From assembly GCA_903904835.1 (NCBI GenBank), contig CAIVEI010000089.1:1-32811 (forward strand): a DNA stretch of 32,811 nucleotides, given 5' to 3'. Under the pieces are notes generated by a model. It was not told the DNA's origin. It saw only the letters and a program-made list of their open reading frames with translations, and made no database searches. The stretch is from an uncultured Schlesneria sp. (GTDB taxonomy: Bacteria; Planctomycetota; Planctomycetia; Planctomycetales; Planctomycetaceae). This document shows, in pieces, positions 25,572 through 32,811 of the stretch. The position numbers and the translations under genes are program-made. How positions within the stretch are numbered: the stretch's first letter is position 1; each line of letters begins with the position of its first letter.

Positions 25572-26225
25572 ATGTCCATTTCATCCGAAAAAATTAAAGC
25601 CGCCATTCAACACCTGAGGAAGGCAGATCCTGTGATGGGTAACCTGATCGATCGAGCAGGGCCATTTACTTTGAAGCTGGATCGGGACCGGTTTGGAATG
25701 CTGGTCCGATCGATCCTCTCGCAACAGATTTCGACGAAGGCGGCAAGATCAATTCGCTTGAAGCTTGATCAGTTGCTTAAGCCACACCCAATATCTGCCC
25801 AGGCGATTCACAAGAGGAGCGAGGACGAACTACGGTCGGTCGGATTATCGCGTCAAAAAGTGACCTATTTGAAGGACCTTTCCGCTCGGGTCCTTGATGA
25901 ACGATTGCGGTTGGATCGGATAGGACGTCTCGCGGACGATGATGTGATCGAACATCTGGTCCAGGTGAAGGGGATCGGTCGCTGGACGGCACAGATGTTT
26001 CTGATCTTCTCGCTTGGCCGTCTTGATGTATTTCCTCATGATGACTTGATTGTCCGGTCTTCGATCAAAGAACTTTACGGACTTGAAGATTTGCCGACCA
26101 AACAACAGAGCCACGCAATTGCCGCTCATTGGAAGCCTTATTCGACTATCGCATCCTGGTATTGCTGGCGGTTGATTGACGTCAAGAAAGATCCCACGAT
26201 GGAAGCGAGTGAATATCCTGTCTGA
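25572..26225 (+). CDS. AlkA-like DNA-3-methyladenine glycosylase (HhH-GPD)
   Basis: This 217-residue cytoplasmic enzyme belongs to the helix-hairpin-helix glycosylases that remove alkylated bases from DNA. SILSQQISTKAARSI at 47-61 is the family's early helix. LVQVKGIGRWTAQMFLIFSL at 129-148 is the hairpin and following helix, and DVFPHDDLIV at 152-161 carries the catalytic Asp158, matching the second Asp of DVFLPDD in E. coli AlkA. HWKPYSTIASWYCWRLID near the C-terminus fits the AlkA ending. There is no four-cysteine cluster, which argues against MutY or Nth. It is shorter than E. coli AlkA (282 residues) because it lacks the N-terminal TBP-like domain, as many bacterial versions do. It is divergent from the DUF2079 gene and stands alone. 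Confidence 0.9.
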   Translation: MSISSEKIKAAIQHLRKADPVMGNLIDRAGPFTLKLDRDRFGMLVRSILSQQISTKAARSIRLKLDQLLKPHPISAQAIHKRSEDELRSVGLSRQKVTYLKDLSARVLDERLRLDRIGRLADDDVIEHLVQVKGIGRWTAQMFLIFSLGRLDVFPHDDLIVRSSIKELYGLEDLPTKQQSHAIAAHWKPYSTIASWYCWRLIDVKKDPTMEASEYPV

Positions 26226-26384
26226 TTGATGGGAAAAGCGAAATCACTCTCCTAGAATTTGAATGACCTTTCGGTCAAGATCGGTGATCGCTGGGGTCTG
26301 TGTCGGCCATCCTGATGACCGAACGTAGGCCGTTTCTCATTTTGATTGTTGAGTATCAATCCAGAATCTCGTTTCGGGTGAATT

Positions 26385-27569
26385 ATGTTAATCCGTTCGC
26401 TTTCATTTCGATCCTCGTGGATTCTCTGTTTCTTTTCCGTTGTTTCACTTGCTGGCTGCGGCACTCCGAAAAAGCCCGCACCTGTCGCAGCCGAGCCGGT
26501 CGCTGTCGTCGTGACGGAACCGGTAGAAAAGGAATTGGCGGACTTTGCTGAATTCACCGGGCGAACGGACGCCGTTGAATCCGTCGAGATCCGAGCTCGA
26601 GTCAGTGGTTATCTCAACAAGATCCTTTACAAACCGGGTAGTGAAGTCGAAGCCGGTGCCCCGCTATTCGAGATCGATTCGCGGCCGTACGACGCCGTAC
26701 TGGATCAAAATCTGGGAATTCTGGCGACGTCCGAGGCGACGTTAAAACAAGCCAAGGCGGATATGGCTCGCGCACAAGACCTGCACGATAAGAAGATCAG
26801 CACTCAGTCGGATTATGACAAAGCCGTTGCCGATCTTGCACATGCCGAAGCCTCCATTCAATCGTCAAAAGCAAACGTCGCCCAGGCAAAGCTCAATCAA
26901 GACTTTACACACGTATCGGCTCCCGTCGCGGGACGAACGAGCCGTGAAATGATCACCATTGGAAATCTGGTCAACGCCGATACCACGACCTTAACAACAA
27001 TTGTGTCGATCGATCCAATCTACGCGTATTTTGACGTCGACGAACGGACCCTGCTGGATATCCAGAAGCGAATCCGAGAAAAAAAGATGGATTCAGCTCG
27101 TGATCGCGATAACGTTCCAATCTATCTCGCACTCGCAAATGAAACCGGGTTTCCACATGTCGGCACGATTGACGTGGTTGACAATCGTATTGATTCCGGT
27201 ACGGGAACAATGCAGATTCGAGGACGATTCGATAACGCAGATCGCGTGCTGACCCCGGGACTTTTCGTAAGGATTCAGTTTCAGATGGGACCAGCACGTC
27301 CCCGATTGCTGGTTCCAGAACAGGCGCTGGCTCAGCAGCAGGGACAACGCTACGTCTACGTAGTCACTCCCGAAAAAAAGATTGAGCGACGGAATGTCAC
27401 CGTTGGCCGTCTTGACGCCTCAATGCGAGTCATCGAAACCGGACTTAAACGAGGTGACAGCGTCGTGGTCAAAGGCCAGCAACGCGTTCGGCCTGGTATT
27501 GAAGTACGAATCGAAACGGAAAAGACAGCCGTCGGTCAATCGGAACCGGCTGCAAAAAAGCCGCATTAG
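26385..27569 (+). CDS. RND efflux periplasmic adaptor lipoprotein (AcrA type)
   Basis: The 394-residue membrane-fusion protein links an RND pump to an outer-membrane channel. A lipoprotein signal ends in LAGC with Cys25. The lipoyl half-motif RARVSGYLNKILYKPGSEV starts near residue 68 and its partner FTHVSAPVAGRTSR lies near 174. A helical hairpin runs between them with ATLKQAKADMARAQDLHDKK. The beta-barrel part contains IYAYFDVDERTLLDI and FVRIQFQMG, and a membrane-proximal part ends the protein. The pump gene follows after 155 bases in the same direction; no outer-membrane channel or regulator gene is present. A weak inverted repeat (GATTG/CAATC, 26344-26361) lies just upstream. Confidence 0.92.
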   Translation: MLIRSLSFRSSWILCFFSVVSLAGCGTPKKPAPVAAEPVAVVVTEPVEKELADFAEFTGRTDAVESVEIRARVSGYLNKILYKPGSEVEAGAPLFEIDSRPYDAVLDQNLGILATSEATLKQAKADMARAQDLHDKKISTQSDYDKAVADLAHAEASIQSSKANVAQAKLNQDFTHVSAPVAGRTSREMITIGNLVNADTTTLTTIVSIDPIYAYFDVDERTLLDIQKRIREKKMDSARDRDNVPIYLALANETGFPHVGTIDVVDNRIDSGTGTMQIRGRFDNADRVLTPGLFVRIQFQMGPARPRLLVPEQALAQQQGQRYVYVVTPEKKIERRNVTVGRLDASMRVIETGLKRGDSVVVKGQQRVRPGIEVRIETEKTAVGQSEPAAKKPH

Positions 27570-27724
27570 GTTTTGGTGTCGATCCAATCTGATGCCGGTA
27601 GTCTGAGAACCGGCTGCAGAAAGAAGAATGCAAGACTGCGGCTGGAAGCTTCAGCTACGTCAACGAAACGAAATCGCGTATCGACCGAACGTTTAACCGC
27701 TTATCCACCGCCAGGGGTTCTTGA

Positions 27725-30700
27725 ATGTTAGCCCGCTTTTTTATCGACCGGCCAGTCTTCGCGATTGTCATTTCGCTGGTCATCGTCTTCGCCGGCATCA
27801 CGGCATACTTCACTCTTCCCATTGCCCAATACCCCGAGATCACCCCTCCGACGGTTGAAGTCTCATGCAGCTACCCAGGCGCCAGTGCCAAAGTCGTGCA
27901 GGAAACGATCGCCGCCCCCATCGAACAGGAAGTCAACGGCGTCGAGAAGATGCTGTATATGTCGTCCCAAAGCACCAATGACGGCGGCTACAAATTAAGC
28001 GTCACGTTTAAACTTGGTACCAATCTTGATATGGCCCAGGTGCTCGTACAAAACCGGGTCGCTCTCGCTCTGCCGAAATTGCCCGACGTTGTTAAAACGA
28101 CTGGCGTCAGTACGAAGAAGAAATCCCCCAGCATCCTGCTCGTGGTCAACCTGTATTCCGACGTTGACGAATCTACCGGACTTCCAAAGTACAGCCAGTT
28201 GTTTCTCAGTAACTACGCCACGATTCAGATGCGTGACGATTTGCTGCGTATCGACGGAGTGGGGGATGTGACTTATCTGGGTCAACAGGATTACAGCATG
28301 CGAGCCTGGCTGGACCCTGAAAAAATGGCCTCACGAAATCTGACGGCAGGTGACGTGGTCAACGCCCTGAAAGAACAGAACATTCAGGTGGCGGCAGGTC
28401 GAGTCGGCCAGCCACCAGCCCCCAAAGGGATCGATTTTCAATATACCCTGACGACACTTGGGCGACTGACCGAACCATCAGAATTCGGACAGATCATCGT
28501 CAAAACAGGCAGCTCCGGTCAGCCGACACGCCTCGGTGAAATTGCCCGACTGGAACTGGGTGCCAAGAACGAAGATACGTTATGCACGCTCGACGGAAAA
28601 CCTTCGGTCGGTATGGCCATCTATCAGATGCCTGGCTCAAACGCCCTGGAAACCGCGAAGCGGATCAGGAAAAAGGTCGCGGAACTGGAAACCCGTTTCT
28701 TCGACGGAATGCACTCCGCCATCGTCTACGACACGACTCCCTTCATCGAAGAATCAGTCAACGAAGTTTTCAAAGCATTGCGCGATGCGGTCATCCTGGT
28801 GGCGATCGTCGTTCTGCTATTCCTGCAGGACTGGAAGTCCATGACTCTTCCGATGATCGATGTTCCCGTTTCCTTGATCGGAACGATGGCCGTGATGTGG
28901 TTGATGGGATTCACCCTGAACAACCTGACTCTGTTCGGCCTGGTTCTAGCCATCGGTATCGTCGTCGATGATGCAATCGTTGTGCTGGAAGGAATCGAAC
29001 GCTGGCTCGAAAAAGGCTATGACGCGAAAACCGCAACGATCAATGCCATGAACGAACTGACCGGACCCATTATCGCCATCACCCTGGTGCTTAGTTCCGT
29101 ATTTCTTCCCAGTGCCTTGCTGCCAGGAATCAGCGGACAGTTCTATCGCCAGTTCGCACTCACGATCTCGGTCTCGATGATCATCTCGGCCATCAATGCT
29201 CTGACGATGACTCCGTCTCGTGCCGTCCAGATCTTTAAGAACCGGCACCACGGACATGACGACCGCGAAGCCCTGCCGTGGTGGGGCTACGTGGGACTGT
29301 TGGGTTGGGCCAGTGCCTCATGGTTAAAGCCGATCGTCGTGCCAATGCTGCATCTTCCCGACGAAGAACTTGTCGGCTGGGGTGTCTGGATTCTGCTTTG
29401 CCTGCCGGGTGCCATCTTCGGCTGGCTGATTGCAAAATGGTCAAACCGCTTCCTTTCCCGTTGTTTCAAACTGTTCAATCGTGGCTTCGACTGGGTCACG
29501 CGTGTTTATGGTCGCGTGGTCACGGGCATGCTTCGTGTCAGCACACTGGTCATGCTGGTCTATGGCGGGCTGCTGGCCCTGACTTACATGGGACTCACCC
29601 GAACACCCATCGGGTTCATCCCGTCGCAGGACAAGGGATACCTGCTGGTCAACATGCAACTCCCTGACTCTGCATCACTCGAACGCTCGATCGATGTGCT
29701 GAAACGAGTGGAAAAGATTGCTCAGGAAACTGACGGCGTCAAACACACCACCGGGATCGCCGGACAGTCGATTGTCCTGAATGCGGTCGGTTCGAGTTTC
29801 GGTTCGATGTTCGTCATTCTCGACGAATTCCATCACAGGCGCAGCCCGACATTGAGTGCCAACGCGATTGCCGCTCAGCTAAGAAAACGATTGTTCAATG
29901 AAATCCTTGATGCTCAGGTCGCCGTGTTTGGTGCTCCCCCCGTCGATGGCCTCGGTTCTGCCGGGGGCTTCAAACTGATGATCCAGGATCGAGGCGACCA
30001 GGGTCTGTTCGAATTGCAGGACCGAGCCGACCAGGTGGCGTTTCAGGGAAATCGCCAACCGGGGATCGTCGGAATGTTCAACAGTTTCCGGTCAGATACG
30101 CCTCAGCTTTACATTGATATCGATCGGACCAAATGTAAATCACTCGGGGTTCCACTGAATGACGCCTTTCAAACATTGCAGACATATCTGGGCGGTTACT
30201 ACGTCAACGACTTTAACCAGTTTGGCCGGACATGGCAGGTGAACCTTCAGGCAGACGCGCAATTCCGCATGCACGCTGACGATATTCGGGCACTGAAGGT
30301 CCGGAACAACGAAGGGAAAATGGTTCCCCTGGGAACATTGGCCACAGTGGAAGACATCGGCGGGCCGATCATGATCACTCGTTACAACATGTATCCCGCC
30401 GCACCCATCAACGGAGGTTCGCTCCCGGGGGTCAGTTCTGGCGATATGATCGCTGCTGTCGAGCGGGCCACAAGTTCCGAACTGAGCGGAACGATGCAAC
30501 ACGAATGGACCGAATTGACCTTCCTGCAATTGCAGGAAGGAAGTGCGGCATTGTATGCCTTCATCGGAGCGATCATCCTCGTCTTCCTGGTCCTGGCCGC
30601 ACAGTACGAAAGCTGGTCGATGCCGATGGCCGTGCTGCTGGTGGTTCCCATGTGCCTGCTGAGTGCCGTGATCGGACTGTGGATGACTCATCTGGATATC

Positions 30701-31096
30701 AACATCTTCGTGCAAGTCGGTTTCATCGTGCTGGTCGGCCTGGCCGCAAAAAATGCGATCCTGATCGTCGAAACCGCACGGGAAAGGCATCATGCCGGAG
30801 CATCGATCCAAGAAGCGGCACTGGAAGCGGCAAAAGAACGATTGCGACCGATCGTCATGACGTCGCTCGCCTTCATCCTGGGTGTCGCCCCGCTGGTCAT
30901 CTCGCACGGTGCAGGAGCTGAGATGAGGCAGACACTCGGTATCGCGGTCTTTTCCGGGATGCTGGGAGTCACCCTGTTCGGGATTTTCCTGACCCCCGTG
31001 TTTTACAGCGTCATCGAACAACTGGGCGGACGAAAACATCCTGAACCGACGCCGACACCAGAGCCGGCCGTAACCGTTCCCCCGGAAGGCCATTAA
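27725..31096 (+). CDS. RND multidrug efflux pump, HAE1 family (AcrB type)
   Basis: This 1123-residue inner-membrane pump exports hydrophobic compounds using the proton gradient. It begins with the family opening FFIDRPVFAIVISLVIVFAG. The proton relay is intact: Asp415 and Asp416 in GIVVDDAIVVLEG (AcrB Asp407/408) and Lys1009 in GLAAKNAILIVETA (AcrB Lys940). The porter domain shows PIAQYPEITPPTV and VQNRVALALPKLP as in AcrB. AcrB has 1049 residues; most of the excess here is a stretch at about residues 500-590 between the two membrane halves. It includes two added hydrophobic segments, WGYVGLLGWASASWL and LVGWGVWILLCLPGAIFGWL. The C-terminus ends in a proline- and threonine-rich tail. It is paired with the adaptor gene just upstream. 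Confidence 0.94.
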   Translation: MLARFFIDRPVFAIVISLVIVFAGITAYFTLPIAQYPEITPPTVEVSCSYPGASAKVVQETIAAPIEQEVNGVEKMLYMSSQSTNDGGYKLSVTFKLGTNLDMAQVLVQNRVALALPKLPDVVKTTGVSTKKKSPSILLVVNLYSDVDESTGLPKYSQLFLSNYATIQMRDDLLRIDGVGDVTYLGQQDYSMRAWLDPEKMASRNLTAGDVVNALKEQNIQVAAGRVGQPPAPKGIDFQYTLTTLGRLTEPSEFGQIIVKTGSSGQPTRLGEIARLELGAKNEDTLCTLDGKPSVGMAIYQMPGSNALETAKRIRKKVAELETRFFDGMHSAIVYDTTPFIEESVNEVFKALRDAVILVAIVVLLFLQDWKSMTLPMIDVPVSLIGTMAVMWLMGFTLNNLTLFGLVLAIGIVVDDAIVVLEGIERWLEKGYDAKTATINAMNELTGPIIAITLVLSSVFLPSALLPGISGQFYRQFALTISVSMIISAINALTMTPSRAVQIFKNRHHGHDDREALPWWGYVGLLGWASASWLKPIVVPMLHLPDEELVGWGVWILLCLPGAIFGWLIAKWSNRFLSRCFKLFNRGFDWVTRVYGRVVTGMLRVSTLVMLVYGGLLALTYMGLTRTPIGFIPSQDKGYLLVNMQLPDSASLERSIDVLKRVEKIAQETDGVKHTTGIAGQSIVLNAVGSSFGSMFVILDEFHHRRSPTLSANAIAAQLRKRLFNEILDAQVAVFGAPPVDGLGSAGGFKLMIQDRGDQGLFELQDRADQVAFQGNRQPGIVGMFNSFRSDTPQLYIDIDRTKCKSLGVPLNDAFQTLQTYLGGYYVNDFNQFGRTWQVNLQADAQFRMHADDIRALKVRNNEGKMVPLGTLATVEDIGGPIMITRYNMYPAAPINGGSLPGVSSGDMIAAVERATSSELSGTMQHEWTELTFLQLQEGSAALYAFIGAIILVFLVLAAQYESWSMPMAVLLVVPMCLLSAVIGLWMTHLDINIFVQVGFIVLVGLAAKNAILIVETARERHHAGASIQEAALEAAKERLRPIVMTSLAFILGVAPLVISHGAGAEMRQTLGIAVFSGMLGVTLFGIFLTPVFYSVIEQLGGRKHPEPTPTPEPAVTVPPEGH

Positions 31097-31303
31097 GACG
31101 AAGCAACAAGGGATGAGTAAGTCGAAAAAACAAGAGATGAGAACACTAATCTGCGCTCATCTTCGCTAATCAGAAAACGCTTTGGCCAAAAGTATTTTCA
31201 TCCTTCATCCATCACGCGTCATCCGCTCACGCCACATCTTGGAATGGGCAAGGCTCCCGCCAAGCCATCGTCTATCATCGTAGGGTGGGTCAAGTCTTCG
31301 AGG

Positions 31304-31351
31304 CCCACAGCCGAAGCGGCTAGAAAGTTGATCCGTAGAAAGTGGAAAGTA
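31304..31351 (+). repeat. S-type repeat, first 48-base copy
   Basis: The copy starts CCCACAGCCGAAGCGGCTAG and ends GTAGAAAGTGGAAAGTA. It is identical over 48 bases to 31431-31478, 127 bases further on. A diverged inverted relative is at 8891-8933. Confidence 0.75.
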
Positions 31352-31417
31352 GACTAGACCAAGTAAAGAACGGTCCATTGTCTTTTCTACTTTCTACTCT
31401 CTCAAAACTACTCTCTC

Positions 31418-31447
31418 GCCGCTTCGGCGCCCCACAGCCGAAGCGGC
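31418..31447. repeat. Strong hairpin at the second S-type repeat
   Basis: GCCGCTTCGGC (31418-31428) and GCCGAAGCGGC (31437-31447) form a perfect 11-base stem with an 8-base loop. Outside it, CTACTTTCTAC-like sequence on the left faces GTAGAAAGTGG-like sequence on the right, so the imperfect arms reach about 45 bases each. This looks like a small inverted-repeat element without a gene. Confidence 0.6.
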
Positions 31448-31478
31448 TAGAAAGTTGATCCGTAGAAAGTGGAAAGTA
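31431..31478 (+). repeat. S-type repeat, second 48-base copy
   Basis: Identical over 48 bases to 31304-31351. It directly abuts the first unit of the tandem array starting at 31480 and supplies the right arm of the hairpin at 31418-31447. Confidence 0.75.
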
Positions 31479-31479
31479 T

Positions 31480-32160
31480 TTGTTCGAAAAGTTCGCACGA
31501 CTTCGAGCATACCCTATAATTCATGGGCTTTTGGCGATCATCCTTCGTTTTGTTGTCACTAAAAAGTTCGCGCGACTTCACCTGAGTTCGACCGACTTCG
31601 AACCCCATTGCGGCTGTTGTGCGAGTGGTCACCCGACCCGATACAAACGACCGACCGAAGTCTCCTCTGATTTTCTTCTCCTCGTTAACTTCGTTGCCTT
31701 CTGTTCAAATCCTTCCAAATTTCATTGAAATCAAGTTGCCACGTCATTTGTTCGAAAAGTTCGCACGAGTTCGACCATACCCTACAATTCATGGGCTTTC
31801 GGCGACCATTCTTTGCTTTGTCGTCACTAAAAAGTTCGCGCGACTTCACCAGACTTCACCTGAGTTCGACTGACTTCGAACCATATCTCTGCGGTTGTGC
31901 GAGTGGTCACCCGACCCGATACAAACGACCGACCGAAGTCGCCTCTGATTTTCTTCTCCTCGTTAACTTCGTTGCCTTCTGTTCAAATCCTTCCAAATCT
32001 CATTGAAATCAAGTTGCCACAGCATTTGTTCGAAAAGTTCGATCAAGTTCGATCGACTTCGATCATTCCTCGTAATTCATAGGCTTTTCGCGATCATTCC
32101 CCCGTTTTTTGGGGGTGTTCGAGTTCGTTCGAGTTCGACGCAGTTCGATCAAGTTCGAAT
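31480..32160 (+). repeat. Tandem array of TTCGA-rich units
   Basis: Unit A (31480-31747, 268 bases) and unit B (31748-32025, 278 bases) both begin TTGTTCGAAAAGTTCGCACG and are nearly identical. Unit B has a duplicated ACTTCACCAG-type word that explains its greater length. Unit C (from 32026) begins the same way but diverges into GTTCGATCAAGTTCGATCGA and ends in a TTCGA-rich stretch to about 32160. In unit C a CCCCC/GGGGG hairpin lies near 32099-32116. The left copy at 9110-9290 is in opposite orientation. Confidence 0.75.
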
Positions 32161-32173
32161 TTCGAGATGCCTC

Positions 32174-32290
32174 CCAAGCAAGCCGATTCGGCAGAAAGTG
32201 AAAAGCAAACCAGATCAGGAAACGCATTCAAATTATCGTTTTTTCTACTGTCTACTTTCTGAAAACGACTTTCTCGCCGATTCGGCGTGG
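32174..32290. repeat. Inverted CTTTCT-rich arms with GCCGATTCGGC palindromes
   Basis: AGCCGATTCGGCAGAAAGTG near 32179 faces CTTTCTCGCCGATTCGGC near 32270. Both arms end in the palindrome GCCGATTCGGC, a one-base-pair variant of the GCCGCTTCGGC/GCCGAAGCGGC stems of the S-type repeats. It belongs to the same family of small inverted-repeat elements. Confidence 0.5.
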
Positions 32291-32544
32291 GCGATCGGAA
32301 CTAAAACTCATTCCAAAATGTCAAAGATCAATCGTCATGCTGTGATTTCGGAAATAAAGGCAGCCCAAACGACAGAGAGTTGATGAAGAGCGAGAGCGGC
32401 GAACCGCTTGTCGCGGCTTTCTACTTTCTCATCTCTACTTTCTCATCTCTCGCTTCGCACTGCTGACTTCCTCGACGTCACGAGACGCAACGACATATTA
32501 TCACATAATGTTTTCACGTAAGTCAATAGACAACACGAGACTTT

Positions 32545-32747
32545 TTCTTAACGATTGGAAGGTGCACAGGAAATCGCTTTTTTTAGCCCGAATGAAAAAC
32601 GTGAGTCGATTCTTAAGCCACATCGTGGCGACCGAATAAAGCCAGGGGCGGTTTCCGCCCCTGGAAACGAACCACAATGAAACAGAAAAGCCCCATTCGG
32701 GGCGACCGAGAATGGTTTATCCAATTGAAATTGGTTCGATTCATCAC
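32545..32747 (-). repeat. Three-hairpin dispersed element, copy 2 (inverted)
   Basis: Read on the minus strand it has hairpin 1 GCCCC-GAAT-GGGGC (32690-32703) followed by TTTTCTGTTTC, hairpin 2 CCAGGGGCGG-AAA-CCGCCCCTGG (32642-32664), and hairpin 3 GCCAC-GAT-GTGGC (32617-32629). It ends GCACCTTCCAATCGTTAAGAA (32545-32565), matching copy 1 at 8675-8695 except for one base. Stems 2 and 3 differ from copy 1 by paired changes that keep base pairing. Confidence 0.7.
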
Positions 32748-32811
32748 ATTGCAACGGGTCCCAAACCGGTGGGAATTCGAGTGCCGTTCAATCCGACGCT
32801 GGCAGCGTCGC

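Larger units (their letters stand above)
31097..32811. other. Gene-free intergenic region built of repeats
   Basis: No reading frame here looks like a gene; those longer than 60 residues translate the repeat units, and the same protein phrases recur twice for that reason. The region holds two 48-base direct repeats, a long hairpin, a tandem array of about 270-base units, further CTACTTTCT-rich arms and the inverted copy of the three-hairpin element. A short CTACTTTCTCATCT tandem lies around 32420-32448. The window ends in a small GACGCTGGCAGCGTC hairpin. Confidence 0.7.

Noticed and set aside
30140-31093. A 317-residue open frame on the minus strand opposite the RND pump gene
   Set aside because: Its product is rich in His, Gln and Asp with no membrane or domain pattern, and it mirrors the third-position bias of the strongly supported pump gene.
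31480-32383. Several 60-130 residue proteins with recurring phrases near the window end
   Set aside because: They are translations of the tandem repeat units and repeat for that reason alone.
1-32811. tRNA, rRNA, transposase or phage genes
   Set aside because: I looked for a T-arm GGTTCGAATCC-type word, rRNA-like stretches and DDE or tyrosine recombinase motifs and found none; a tRNAscan-SE and HMM run would be the proper test.

Overview
The window looks like chromosomal DNA from a planctomycete or a close relative. This is inferred from style, not from a marker gene. It has roughly balanced base composition, long intergenic stretches packed with hairpin-rich repeats, weak Shine-Dalgarno sites, many exported proteins of unknown function, a lone methanofuran-type gene (mfnB-like), a cyanobacterial-style glucose-6-phosphate isomerase and an RND pump with an enlarged central loop. 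No rRNA, tRNA, CRISPR array, transposase or phage gene was seen.

Layout. 1-310 is a hairpin-rich intergenic repeat. 311-5952 holds a secreted sialate O-acetylesterase (minus strand), a PAS-PAS-SpoIIE phosphatase and an MsbA-like ABC exporter. 6054-8146 holds small minus-strand genes: an exported protein, a doubtful 72-residue ORF, an ankyrin protein and another exported protein. Two alignable sites there (6551-6638 and 6927-7018) resemble integron attC sites, so part of this stretch may be an integrase-less cassette cluster. 8147-9800 has no gene but several repeat families. 9801-12299 holds an MgtC-like membrane protein and two unrecognised genes. 12376-20911 is a carbohydrate block: pgi on the minus strand, then on the plus strand a sugar-binding lipoprotein, its permease, class III fructose-1,6-bisphosphatase and a secreted GH32 fructan hydrolase. 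21182-25390 holds a family 2 glycosyltransferase, then an overlapping minus-strand pair (DUF2079 membrane protein and MfnB-like enzyme). 25572-31096 holds an AlkA-like DNA glycosylase and an RND efflux adaptor plus pump. 31097-32811 has no gene and is again made of repeats.

How the genes may work together. The fbp and GH32 genes are 24 bases apart with a strong ribosome site, so they are very likely co-transcribed. With the CUT2-type sugar importer just upstream and pgi next door, the block suggests external fructan breakdown, uptake of the released sugar, and balancing of the fructose-phosphate pool. No fructokinase and no transporter ATPase are present here, so the route is incomplete within the window.

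The most unusual content is non-coding. (1) A roughly 200-bp element with three hairpins occurs at 8504-8695 and inverted at 32545-32747, with paired base changes that keep the stems. (2) A TTCGA-rich element occurs as a tandem array at 31480-32160 and once inverted at 9110-9290. (3) A cluster of TTGCGCAA palindromes lies at 9407-9643. (4) The attC-like sites lie near 6.5-7.0 kb. Together, the shared repeats flank a segment of about 22 kb in inverted orientation.
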